A program made the position numbers and the translations under genes. The notes below the pieces were generated by a model that made no database searches, had not been told where the DNA came from, and worked only from the letters and a program-made list of their open reading frames with translations. A stretch of 23,880 bases of DNA from Flavobacterium psychrophilum (GTDB lineage: Bacteria > Bacteroidota > Bacteroidia > Flavobacteriales > Flavobacteriaceae): positions 1 through 23,880 of the forward strand of contig DZAU01000033.1 of the NCBI GenBank assembly GCA_022729635.1. The letters run 5' to 3'. Shown here one piece after another: positions 9,147 through 15,560 of the stretch. Within the stretch, counting starts at the first letter, position 1. Every line of letters starts with the position of its first letter.

Positions 9147-9169
9147 ATTATTAAAACTTCTTTAGTAAT
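9147..9169. terminator. Possible weak bidirectional terminator
   Basis: An AU-rich dyad (ATTATTAAA, loop ACTTC, TTTAGTAAT; one wobble pair) begins directly at the end of the small ORF and lies between convergent transcription units. There is no GC in the stem and only short T runs, so the call is tentative. Confidence 0.25.
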
Positions 9170-9196
9170 CGCCTCTTTTCTTAAATCTGGGATCGT
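9166..9196. repeat. Second copy of the rluF 3' end (31-bp direct repeat)
   Basis: This stretch is identical at 30 of 31 positions to 9262-9292, the part of the pseudouridine synthase gene that encodes its C-terminal residues. The two copies are 96 bp (32 codons) apart and in the same reading frame. On the minus strand this copy would encode [11 protein letters not shown] and stop with TAA, against [11 protein letters not shown] and TGA in the gene itself. Confidence 0.85.
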
Positions 9197-9257
9197 TATT
9201 GCTGCAAAAAGGAAAGTATTTTGAACTTTGGAATAAGCAGGGATTAGTATGAGTATA

Positions 9258-10070
9258 TCAATAATTGCCTCTTTTCTTAAATCTGGGATCGTCTCTTTTG
9301 ATGAATTCAGTTCTTCGTTTTGTGGGTTCAGTTTTTGGTAAACTTGCTTCTTCGGTTTTGCTCGAAGGTTCAATGAGTTGGTTGAGTTCCTTGATTTCGG
9401 TATCGGTCAAATCACGAAATCTTCCCACAGGAATATCAAGCGAAATATTGATAATTCTTATGCGTTTCAAAGCAGTTACTTCATAACCTAAATATTCACA
9501 CATTCTACGAATTTGACGGTTTAGACCTTGTGTCAAGATGATTTTAAAAGTGGTTGCACTGATTTTTTCTACTTTGCATTTTCTGGTAACGGTATCTAAA
9601 ATAGGCACACCATTACTCATTTTTTCGATGAATCTGTCCGTGATAAGTTTGTTGACTGTAACAGTATATTCTTTTTCGTGATTGTTTCTGGCACGTAGAA
9701 TTTTGTTGACAATATCGCCATCATTGGTCATAAAAATCAAGCCTTCGCTGGCTTTGTCCAATCTTCCAATGGGGAAAATACGTTTTGGATAATTGATATA
9801 ATCAACGATATTGTTGCGAACCTCCAAGTTGGTGGTGCACTCAATTCCAACGGGTTTATTGAATGCCAAATAAACAGGTTTTTCGTTTTTCTCCCGTATT
9901 AATTTGCCGTCAATACGAACTTCGTCATCTGGCGAGACTTTAGTTCCTAGTTCAGGAACTTTTCCGTTTATAGTTACACGACCTTCTTCAATGATTTTAT
10001 CAGCTTCACGACGAGAACAAAAACCCGTTTCTCCAATGAATTTATTGAGACGTTTTAGATTTTCTTCCAT
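9258..10070 (-). CDS. rluF: RluF-type 23S rRNA pseudouridine synthase
   Basis: Predicted pseudouridine synthase of the RsuA/RluB/E/F family, converting specific uridines of 23S rRNA to pseudouridine. The 270-residue protein opens with an S4 RNA-binding domain (about 1-60: [17 protein letters not shown]). The catalytic domain has the signature GRLDKASEG with Asp105 as nucleophile, and family motifs [10 protein letters not shown] and [17 protein letters not shown]. The HEKEY and NRQIRRM pattern suits RluF better than RluB or RsuA, but family assignment by eye is not certain. The C-terminal tail (about 235-270) is a basic, low-complexity extension ending [11 protein letters not shown]. The sequence just beyond the TGA repeats this tail in frame. 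The start lies 5 bp from a TAnnTTTG box. Confidence 0.9.
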   Translation of the reverse strand: MEENLKRLNKFIGETGFCSRREADKIIEEGRVTINGKVPELGTKVSPDDEVRIDGKLIREKNEKPVYLAFNKPVGIECTTNLEVRNNIVDYINYPKRIFPIGRLDKASEGLIFMTNDGDIVNKILRARNNHEKEYTVTVNKLITDRFIEKMSNGVPILDTVTRKCKVEKISATTFKIILTQGLNRQIRRMCEYLGYEVTALKRIRIINISLDIPVGRFRDLTDTEIKELNQLIEPSSKTEEASLPKTEPTKRRTEFIKRDDPRFKKRGNY

Positions 10071-10074
10071 AAAG

Positions 10075-10082
10075 CAAAAGTA
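10075..10082 (-). promoter_or_regulatory. -7 box abutting the rluF start codon
   Basis: On the minus strand this reads TACTTTTG (TAnnTTTG) and ends only 4 bp before the ATG at 10070. With the usual -7 to start-site distance the transcript would start at or within a base or two of the ATG, that is, leaderless or nearly so. The -33 element is not evident. Confidence 0.45.
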
Positions 10083-10171
10083 ATTTTTTTTTAGTCTATT
10101 GGTAGTACTTGTTTCGAAAAGAAAGGATTTTTATAAAATGGATTATGGATACAAGTACTATTTACTTTCGG

Positions 10172-10203
10172 CTCCCTATCCTTCGGAGAGGGTTGGGGTG
10201 AGG
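10172..10203. repeat. Palindromic dispersed-type repeat overlapping the hydrolase 3' end
   Basis: The hairpin CCCTATCC-TTC-GGAGAGGG (10174-10192, one A-G mismatch) is followed by GTTGGGGTGAGG. This resembles a G/C-rich palindromic repeat of the CTCCCTCTCC-TTCGGAGAGGG-TTGGGGTGAGG type that recurs in many bacterial genomes. It is distinctly GC-richer than its surroundings. It contains the last codons and the stop codon of the alpha/beta hydrolase gene. Confidence 0.7.
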
Positions 10204-11045
10204 CTTTCAAACAAGAATTGAGAAACTTTTTGATACAAATCATCATCGTGCAAGCTATGTCCTAAACCGGAAGTTTCTATAAATTGAACATCTTTCCAAG
10301 CATTGGCTATTTTTTTTCCTTCTTCAAATAAAACTATTTTGTCCTCAAGATCGTGAGCAACAAAGCCTTTTACATCAAGTGTTGAGGCAAAGAATTGACC
10401 TGAAAATTGTTCGAGATTTAGCTTTAAAATAGCCTTATAATTTTTTTCCAAAATTTTTGAAACTCTAGAATTTAATCCCATTAATGAGATGAAATTATGG
10501 AATATGATTTTAAAATCACTCGGAGAACCTAAAATCACGATTTTTTGAATGGAATCACTCTGATATTTGTATTGATAGTACAAACAAGTTTTTCCGCCCA
10601 TTGAATGCCCAATAAGATAGTGCGGTTTAAATTTTTCGGAAACAACGTGAATGAATTCGGCAAATTTAGGAACAGTAAATTCTTTACCACTCGATAATCC
10701 TTGAGCAGGACCATCAACAGCAATAATGGTGCTTCCTGACTTTTTTAGATAAGGCAATAGTTTTTTCCATCGCGAAGAGTTACTTTCCCAGCCGTGAACC
10801 AATAAAATAACGGTTTCGTTTCCTCGCCAAATGTAGGTTTGAATAGAATTATCTTCGTATTTAAAAGTTTCGGCTGATGCTTCTTGAAGGATTTTTGGAA
10901 GATTGTCTTTTGATAGCTTACCAATTCTGGGTTCACTAAAAAAAGAGTGGGCAAGTTGCACCGCTTTTTTTGGAAATACAAAACTCAAAATGTTAATGTA
11001 AAACCCAATAGATTTGACAATAAATGAAGTAATGAATTTTTTCAT
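10176..11045 (-). CDS. Alpha/beta hydrolase
   Basis: Alpha/beta-fold hydrolase of 289 residues; substrate unknown. The oxyanion-type motif is VHGWESNSSRW (HGW at 84-86). The nucleophile elbow is GHSMGG with Ser148. The acid is probably Asp232 or Asp235 (VAHDLED), and the catalytic His is His263 (GLGHSLHDD). The N-terminal 30 residues contain a hydrophobic stretch (FYINILSFVF), which might be a membrane anchor. The gene begins 34 bp after the stop of the upstream coiled-coil gene, just after a strong terminator, so expression would need read-through or another promoter. The last nine residues, SLTPTLSEG, and the stop codon come from a palindromic repeat, so the native C-terminus was probably different. 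Confidence 0.88.
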   Translation of the reverse strand: MKKFITSFIVKSIGFYINILSFVFPKKAVQLAHSFFSEPRIGKLSKDNLPKILQEASAETFKYEDNSIQTYIWRGNETVILLVHGWESNSSRWKKLLPYLKKSGSTIIAVDGPAQGLSSGKEFTVPKFAEFIHVVSEKFKPHYLIGHSMGGKTCLYYQYKYQSDSIQKIVILGSPSDFKIIFHNFISLMGLNSRVSKILEKNYKAILKLNLEQFSGQFFASTLDVKGFVAHDLEDKIVLFEEGKKIANAWKDVQFIETSGLGHSLHDDDLYQKVSQFLFESLTPTLSEG

Positions 11046-11047
11046 AT

Positions 11048-11079
11048 TAAAAAAAAGTCCCGATGGTTTGTCGGGACTT
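11048..11079 (-). terminator. Rho-independent terminator after the coiled-coil gene
   Basis: On the minus strand a perfect 9-bp stem (AAGTCCCGA / TCGGGACTT, 11055-11079, 7-nt loop) is followed by a run of eight T. The T run ends only 3-4 bp before the ATG of the hydrolase gene, so the terminator occupies the whole 41-bp spacer and separates two genes on the same strand. Confidence 0.85.
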
Positions 11080-11086
11080 ATATGAT

Positions 11087-11866
11087 TTAGAATTTAGCGA
11101 AAAGCTTTTCCATTTTTTCTTTTTCTTCTTCGGCAAGAGTTGAATCTACCAAAATTCTTCCAGAATGCTCATCAGTAATGATTTTTTTTCTGGCAGCAAT
11201 TTCAACCTGTGTTTGTGGCGGAATAGTAAAAAAAGAACCTGCAGATGCACCTCTTTCGATAGAAACAACTGCTAATCCATTACGAACACTTGACCGGATT
11301 CGGTTATAGGCAGCTAATAATCTTTCTTCGATTAATTGTCTATATTCAGCTGATTTCTCAGATAAAAACGCTTCTTCTTTGGCAGTTTCAGCCATAATAG
11401 CGTCTAATTCTGATTTTTTGTGTTTTAAGTGATTCGATTTTACTTCTAATTTTTCTTTTGATTGAGAAATAATTTCTTTCTTGTGTTCGATAGAAGCTTT
11501 CATTTCTTTAATTTGCTTCTCTGCCAATTGAATTTCTAATTCTTGAAACTCAACTTCTTTGGTCAAAGAGTTGAATTCTCTATTGTTACGAACAGTTTCT
11601 TGTTGTTTTGTATATCTTTTGATAGATTCTTTATGCTCATCAATTGAGTTTTTCTTCACTTTGATAAGATCTTCAATAGTTTCAAGATCGTTTTTCAATT
11701 TTTCTAAACGGGTGCTCAATCCTGCAACTTCATCTTCTAAATCTTCTACTTCAAGAGGAAGTTCGCCTCTCACGTTTCTAATTTCGTCAATTCTGGAGTC
11801 AATAAGTTGTAAATCGTAAATTGCTCTTAACTTGTCTTCAACACTCAATTCTTTTGTAGATGCCAT
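11087..11866 (-). CDS. Coiled-coil protein of the C4 zinc-ribbon (PF02591-like) family, cysteines lost
   Basis: A 259-residue protein with a long predicted coiled coil (about 35-185, rich in E, K, L and I) followed by a compact C-terminal domain. The C-terminal region keeps the scaffold of the zf-RING_7 / FlgZ-CT398 family (IERG...FFTIPPQ at about 203-218, then RKKII.DEHSGRILVD at 227-241). At the places where relatives carry paired zinc-binding cysteines it has GASAGS (206-211) and DEHSG (232-236). The whole protein contains no cysteine. Family members are thought to act as adaptor or scaffold proteins; the role here is unknown. It is 3 bp downstream of the Nif3-like gene, the usual neighbour arrangement in Bacteroidota, and is ended by a strong terminator. 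Confidence 0.85.
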   Translation of the reverse strand: MASTKELSVEDKLRAIYDLQLIDSRIDEIRNVRGELPLEVEDLEDEVAGLSTRLEKLKNDLETIEDLIKVKKNSIDEHKESIKRYTKQQETVRNNREFNSLTKEVEFQELEIQLAEKQIKEMKASIEHKKEIISQSKEKLEVKSNHLKHKKSELDAIMAETAKEEAFLSEKSAEYRQLIEERLLAAYNRIRSSVRNGLAVVSIERGASAGSFFTIPPQTQVEIAARKKIITDEHSGRILVDSTLAEEEKEKMEKLFAKF

Positions 11867-11869
11867 ATT

Positions 11870-12985
11870 CTATAAGTACTTAACGGGATTTGTATTTTCT
11901 TCTGATAAAATGATTCCACTAAAAAGCGGAATGGGTGCAAAATTAAGGATTTTTTTCCGAAGATAATCAACAATATAATTTTTTGTGTAACGTTCGCTTT
12001 CAAAATGCCCAACATCAACCAAAAGAAGTTGATTTTCAGCTTCATAAAATTGGTGATACTTCAAATCGGCTGTCAAAAAAACGTCTGCGCCTGCCTGAAT
12101 TGCGTTTTTTATGGCAAAACTTCCGGAACCTCCAAGAACCGCTACCTTTTTTATTGGCTTGCCTAGAAATTCACTATGCCGAATTCCGTCGGCTTGCATT
12201 TTTTCTTTTACGAAATTCAAAAATTTTTTTTCATCCATTGCTGAACTCAATTCGCCAATCATTCCCAGTCCAATGTTTTGATTTGCATTTCTCAAATCAT
12301 AAATTTCATAAGCTACTTCTTCGTAAATATGATTTTTGAACAGCGCTTTCAAGATTTTATTTTCTAAATGTTTTTCGAAAGTCACTTCGATTTTGATTTC
12401 GTCGCCTTCCACAAATTCAAATCGTTCGCCAATTTCGGGATTGCTGTGTTCGTTTCCCATATAAGTTCCAATTCCTTTCGAGTTGAAACTGCAATTTTCA
12501 TAGTTGCCAATGTTTCCTGCACCAGCATAAAACAAGGAATTACGGAGTTTTTCGGCATTTTCCGGAATCGTATAAGTGACTAATTTTCTGATGAAATTTT
12601 GTTTTGGAATTAGGATTTTTGTTTTGGTTAAACCCAATGCGTCACAAAAAATCTTGTTGACACCATCTTGATGATTGTCCAGTGCGGTGTGAACAGCATA
12701 AATGGCAATATCGTTTTTTATGGCTTTTATAACTGCTCTTTCGACATAGTTTTTACCGGTTATTTTTTTCAATCCAGTAAACAATATCGGATGAAAACTG
12801 ACCACCAAGTTGCATTTTTTAGCAATTGCTTCGTCAATCACGCTTTCTAAAGCATCGTGGCAAACCAAAACTCCTGTTGCTTCCGAGTCTTGATTTCCAA
12901 CCAATAAACCTACATTGTCAAAATCTTCGGCATAAGCCAGTGGTGCCATTTCTTCGAGTACGGAAATTATTTCTTTGATTTTCAT
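11870..12985 (-). CDS. Nif3-like dinuclear metal centre hexameric protein (GTP cyclohydrolase I type 2 / NIF3 family)
   Basis: A 371-residue Nif3/YbgI-family protein with the inserted central domain of about 100 residues seen in many bacterial members. Metal-ligand motifs are visible: SFHPILF (His65), HTALDNHQDGVN (Asp103) and, near the C-terminus, DVGHFESER (His327, Glu329). The exact reaction is unsettled for the family. The ATG at 12985 (MKIKEIISVL) is chosen over an upstream in-frame TTG at 13048, because the intervening bases are a heptamer array and family members start at the MKIKE-like segment. It forms an operon with the downstream coiled-coil gene (3-bp spacer). Confidence 0.92.
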   Translation of the reverse strand: MKIKEIISVLEEMAPLAYAEDFDNVGLLVGNQDSEATGVLVCHDALESVIDEAIAKKCNLVVSFHPILFTGLKKITGKNYVERAVIKAIKNDIAIYAVHTALDNHQDGVNKIFCDALGLTKTKILIPKQNFIRKLVTYTIPENAEKLRNSLFYAGAGNIGNYENCSFNSKGIGTYMGNEHSNPEIGERFEFVEGDEIKIEVTFEKHLENKILKALFKNHIYEEVAYEIYDLRNANQNIGLGMIGELSSAMDEKKFLNFVKEKMQADGIRHSEFLGKPIKKVAVLGGSGSFAIKNAIQAGADVFLTADLKYHQFYEAENQLLLVDVGHFESERYTKNYIVDYLRKKILNFAPIPLFSGIILSEENTNPVKYL

Positions 12986-12991
12986 TATTTT

Positions 12992-13026
12992 GGTTTCAAT
13001 TTCTAGGTTTAAGGTTTCAAGTTGAG
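12992..13026. repeat. Five-unit 7-bp array (GGTTTCA type) in the nif3-like leader
   Basis: Heptamers GGTTTCA, ATTTCTA, GGTTTAA, GGTTTCA and AGTTGAG lie between the promoter box and the start codon of the Nif3-like gene. If translated from the upstream TTG, the array would give a spurious leucine/glutamate-rich N-terminus, a reason to reject that start. Confidence 0.65.
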
Positions 13027-13058
13027 CAACTTTCGACCAATGAAACAATTTTATATTT

Positions 13059-13066
13059 CAAAGATA
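13059..13066 (-). promoter_or_regulatory. -7 box for the nif3-like operon
   Basis: TATCTTTG on the minus strand, a full TAnnTTTG match. Transcription would start near 13052, giving an approximately 67-nt leader that contains the heptamer array. No well-placed -33 TTG was seen. Confidence 0.5.
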
Positions 13067-13156
13067 AAATATTATCTTATTGAAAAATGAATTTATTATG
13101 AAAAATCCTTACTTAAAAGTGTACAGTTTTCACAAATGAAAATAGCACGAATTTTG

Positions 13157-13164
13157 TATATTTG
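13157..13164 (+). promoter_or_regulatory. -7 box of the toxin-antitoxin / lpxK transcription unit
   Basis: TATATTTG matches TAnnTTTG and stands 19 bp upstream of the antitoxin ATG at 13184. It lies inside a longer possible reading frame (from 13136), which argues that the ATG at 13184 is the true start. It is the only convincing promoter box seen ahead of the antitoxin, toxin, lpxK and punA genes. Confidence 0.6.
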
Positions 13165-13183
13165 TAATTCTAAAGCAATTGTT

Positions 13184-13435
13184 ATGACAACACTAACTAT
13201 AAAAATTAACGAGAGTTCTAAAAAAGGCAAAGCTTTTCTTGAGTTTGCAAAAAACTTTTTTGAAGGTGAAAAGGATGTTGAAATTATTGAGTCTGGTGCT
13301 AAAAAAACAAAAGCTGAAACAGAAAGTATTTATAGCAAAGCGTTTATTGCTAAAATGAAAAAAGCAGAAGCCAATATTAAAAAAGGAAACACAAAAAGAC
13401 TAAATCCTGAAGATATATGGGGAAGTATTTTGTAG
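13184..13435 (+). CDS. Antitoxin partner of a YoeB-type toxin
   Basis: An 83-residue acidic/basic small protein beginning MTTLTIKINESSKKG and ending NPEDIWGSIL. The N-terminal beta-strand-like TLTIKIN segment, the helical middle, and a C-terminal Trp-containing tail fit an antitoxin with an N-terminal dimerisation or DNA-binding part and a C-terminal toxin-binding tail. Identification rests mainly on its overlap with the downstream YoeB-like toxin gene (19 bp, ATG of toxin at 13417), the classical antitoxin-first order. It probably autoregulates the promoter at 13157. The start at 13184 follows the promoter box; a start at 13136 would lie upstream of it. Confidence 0.75.
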   Translation: MTTLTIKINESSKKGKAFLEFAKNFFEGEKDVEIIESGAKKTKAETESIYSKAFIAKMKKAEANIKKGNTKRLNPEDIWGSIL

Positions 13436-13698
13436 AATTTGAAGATGTTGCACGCAAAGATTTGAAGGCTCATTATAAATCAGGGAACAAATCCACTATA
13501 AAAAAAATTGAAAAAATTCTTTTGGAACTTACTGAAAACCCCTTTTCAGGAGAAGGTCAGCCTGAAGAATTGAAATATGATTTTAAAGGATTTTGGTCAA
13601 GACGAATCAATCAAAAAGACAGAATGATTTATCTAGTGGAAGAAGATATCGTAACCGTTTTTGTCATTTCCGCAATGGGGCATTATTCTGATAAATAA
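13417..13698 (+). CDS. yoeB: YoeB/Txe-type mRNA interferase toxin (RelE superfamily)
   Basis: A 93-residue toxin that, by family, cleaves mRNA in the ribosomal A site. The core GEGQPEELKYDFKGFWSRRI matches the YoeB signature. Aligned with E. coli YoeB, the catalytic set is intact: Glu50 (for E46), Arg63 (R59), Arg69 (R65), His89 (H83) and Tyr90 (Y84). It carries a three-residue C-terminal extension (SDK) beyond the usual terminal Tyr, and a few extra residues in the middle. The first 19 bp overlap the antitoxin gene, so translation is likely coupled. The stop codon lies 4 bp before the lpxK ATG. Confidence 0.92.
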   Translation: MGKYFVEFEDVARKDLKAHYKSGNKSTIKKIEKILLELTENPFSGEGQPEELKYDFKGFWSRRINQKDRMIYLVEEDIVTVFVISAMGHYSDK

Positions 13699-13702
13699 CT
13701 TT

Positions 13703-14770
13703 ATGAAATTCCTTCGAAAAATACTCTTTCCTTTTGCCATTTTGTATGGATTCATCACCAGCATTCGGAATTTTCTTTACGATAAAGGCATCTTGAAATC
13801 CTATTCGTTCGATATTCCCATTATTGCAGTGGGAAATCTCAGCGTTGGTGGCACCGGAAAAACACCACAAATAGAGTATTTGATTCGCTTGCTTTCGCCA
13901 AAATATAAGGTTGCAACCTTGAGCCGTGGTTATAAAAGAAAATCTAAAGGTTTTGTTTTGGCGGATTCCACTTCAAATCCAGAAATACTTGGAGATGAAC
14001 CTTTTCAGTTTTATAAAAAATTCAAAAACATTCAGGTTGCCGTTGATGCCGACAGAAAAAACGGTATAGAACAACTGCTTTCACATACAAATAAACCGGA
14101 TGTTATTTTGCTCGATGATGCTTTTCAACACAGGAAAGTTAAGGCGGGTTTTTATATTTTGTTGACTTCTTATGATGATTTATATTCGGATGATTTTATG
14201 TTGCCAACTGGAAATTTGCGAGAAAGCCGATGTGGAGCAAGAAGAGCCAATTTGATAATAGTAACGAAATGTCCTTCGAATCTTTCGAATGAAAAACAAA
14301 ATGAGATTAAGAGATTCCTCCTTCGTCGGACACGAGGACAAAGTCCGAACTGGCGAAGCAATGACAAAAAGAAGAAACAAAAATTGTATTTTTCCTACAT
14401 AGATTATGATGAATTTGTGTATTCTGAAGATAAAATTTTGAAAGTGAGTGAAGTAAAAAATGTTGATAAATTTCTTTTGGCAGGAATCGCAAAACCCGAA
14501 CCTTTCTTTGCATATTTGCAAACCCAAAATGATGAGAAATTAGTTTTTCCTGATCATCATCATTTTTCGGAAAAAGACCTATTGGAAATTAAAAATAAAG
14601 TAAAAAACAAATTAATTATCACAACCGAAAAAGATTATGTTCGATTGATTGGAAAATTACCAAATTCACAATTATATTATTTACCAATACGAAGCAGTTT
14701 CATTTCATTAAGTGATAATTTTGATAAAACCATTTTAAATTATGTGGGAAAAAGTACAAGAAACCGTTAA
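13703..14770 (+). CDS. lpxK: Tetraacyldisaccharide 4'-kinase (lipid A biosynthesis)
   Basis: Inner-membrane kinase that phosphorylates the 4' position of the lipid A disaccharide precursor. The 355-residue protein starts at 13703 (MKFLRKILFPFAILYG, N-terminal membrane anchor); an upstream TTG at 13661 would run through the toxin 3' end. The P-loop is GNLSVGGTGKTP (44-55), and other family motifs are LSRGYKRK, GDEP, DRKNGIEQL and the LLDDAFQHR segment (136-144). Residues about 203-222 (KRFLLRRTRGQSPNWRSNDK) look foreign: they are encoded by a palindromic repeat inserted in frame between conserved segments. The 3' end overlaps the start of punA by 29 bp. The gene appears to depend on the toxin-antitoxin promoter. 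Confidence 0.95.
   Translation: MKFLRKILFPFAILYGFITSIRNFLYDKGILKSYSFDIPIIAVGNLSVGGTGKTPQIEYLIRLLSPKYKVATLSRGYKRKSKGFVLADSTSNPEILGDEPFQFYKKFKNIQVAVDADRKNGIEQLLSHTNKPDVILLDDAFQHRKVKAGFYILLTSYDDLYSDDFMLPTGNLRESRCGARRANLIIVTKCPSNLSNEKQNEIKRFLLRRTRGQSPNWRSNDKKKKQKLYFSYIDYDEFVYSEDKILKVSEVKNVDKFLLAGIAKPEPFFAYLQTQNDEKLVFPDHHHFSEKDLLEIKNKVKNKLIITTEKDYVRLIGKLPNSQLYYLPIRSSFISLSDNFDKTILNYVGKSTRNR
14311..14368. repeat. Palindromic repeat inserted in frame in lpxK
   Basis: The stretch begins GAGATTCCTCCTTCGTCGGA and ends GCGAAGCAATGACAAA, which resembles a GAGATTCCTC...CGGAATGACAAA-type dispersed repeat. It contains a nested dyad: CTTCG-TCGGAC (14321-14331) pairs with GTCCGA (14343-14348) and CGAAG (14354-14358). 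It is clearly GC-richer than flanking lpxK sequence and encodes an Arg-rich, low-hydrophobicity insert. Confidence 0.65.
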
Positions 14771-15554
14771 TTTTATTAAAGAAACGACCAATTTTACTCC
14801 AGAATACGGTGTGATTTTAGGTTCAGGATTGGGCAGTTTCACCGATGATATTCAAATAGAATTTACTTTGCCTTATGGCGAAATTCCAAATTTTCCGATT
14901 TCGACAGTTCAAGGTCACAAAGGCGCTTTGGTTTTTGGAACTATTGGCGATAAAAAAGTGGTGGCAATGCAAGGACGTTTTCATTTTTATGAAGGCTATT
15001 CTATGAAGGAAGTGACGTTTCCGGTGCGTGTAATGAAATATTTGGGTGTCGAAAAATTGATTGTTTCCAATGCTTCCGGCGGAGTAAATCCAAATTATGA
15101 AGTGGGTTCGGTAGTTATTTTGAAAGACCATATTAATATGATGCCGGAACATCCGTTGAGAGGAAAAAATGACGAGCGTTTTGGCCCTCGATTTTTAAAT
15201 ATGAGTGAACCCTATTCTAAAAAAATGATTTCCAAGGCTAAAAAATTGGCTCAAAATCTGAATATAATTGTTCAGGATGGAATTTATCTCGGACTTCAAG
15301 GACCAACATTTGAAACGCTTGCCGAATACAAAATGGTAAAAAATGTAGGTGCTGATTGTGTGGGAATGTCAACTGTTCCCGAAGTTATTGTGGCTCGACA
15401 CATGGATATGGAAGTTTTTGGATTATCAGTAATTACAGACATGGGCGATGAGGAAAATATTGATACTGTTTCGCACGATGAAGTATTGGAAGCCGCAAAA
15501 AAGGCAGAGCCAAAAGTGAGAACTCTTATCAAGGAGTTGATTTTGAACTATTAG
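14742..15554 (+). CDS. punA: Purine nucleoside phosphorylase (PNP/MTAP family)
   Basis: Trimeric-type purine nucleoside phosphorylase of 270 residues; it splits purine nucleosides with phosphate to base plus (deoxy)ribose-1-phosphate in salvage. Family motifs are GVILGSGLG (23-31, phosphate loop), VQGHKG (57-61), GRFHFYEGY, SNASGGVNP, GPTFET (187-192, Glu191 equivalent to human Glu201) and GADCVGMSTVPEVIVARH (203-220). The residue matching human Asn243 is Asp233 (VITDM), which may widen base specificity towards 6-aminopurines. It starts inside the end of lpxK (29-bp overlap), suggesting translational coupling, and converges on the kinase gene with only 6 bp between stop codons. Confidence 0.95.
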   Translation: MWEKVQETVNFIKETTNFTPEYGVILGSGLGSFTDDIQIEFTLPYGEIPNFPISTVQGHKGALVFGTIGDKKVVAMQGRFHFYEGYSMKEVTFPVRVMKYLGVEKLIVSNASGGVNPNYEVGSVVILKDHINMMPEHPLRGKNDERFGPRFLNMSEPYSKKMISKAKKLAQNLNIIVQDGIYLGLQGPTFETLAEYKMVKNVGADCVGMSTVPEVIVARHMDMEVFGLSVITDMGDEENIDTVSHDEVLEAAKKAEPKVRTLIKELILNY

Positions 15555-15560
15555 AAATGC

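Noticed and set aside
9258..9260. TGA of rluF as a selenocysteine or programmed read-through codon
   Set aside because: The protein already ends in a complete tail, there is no sign of a SECIS element or Sec gene, and the extension between the two tails looks non-coding.
9074..9373. Minus-strand 99-codon ORF containing the segment [10 protein letters not shown] twice
   Set aside because: It lies out of frame with rluF and its internal repeat is only the 31-bp duplicate read in another frame; the composition does not look like a protein family.
12986..13048. N-terminal extension of the Nif3-like protein from a TTG at 13048
   Set aside because: The extension is encoded by a 7-bp repeat array and family members begin at the MKIKEI-like segment, so the ATG at 12985 was kept.
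13136..13183. Longer antitoxin starting at 13136
   Set aside because: It would begin upstream of the TATATTTG promoter box, and the remaining 83-residue protein from 13184 is complete.
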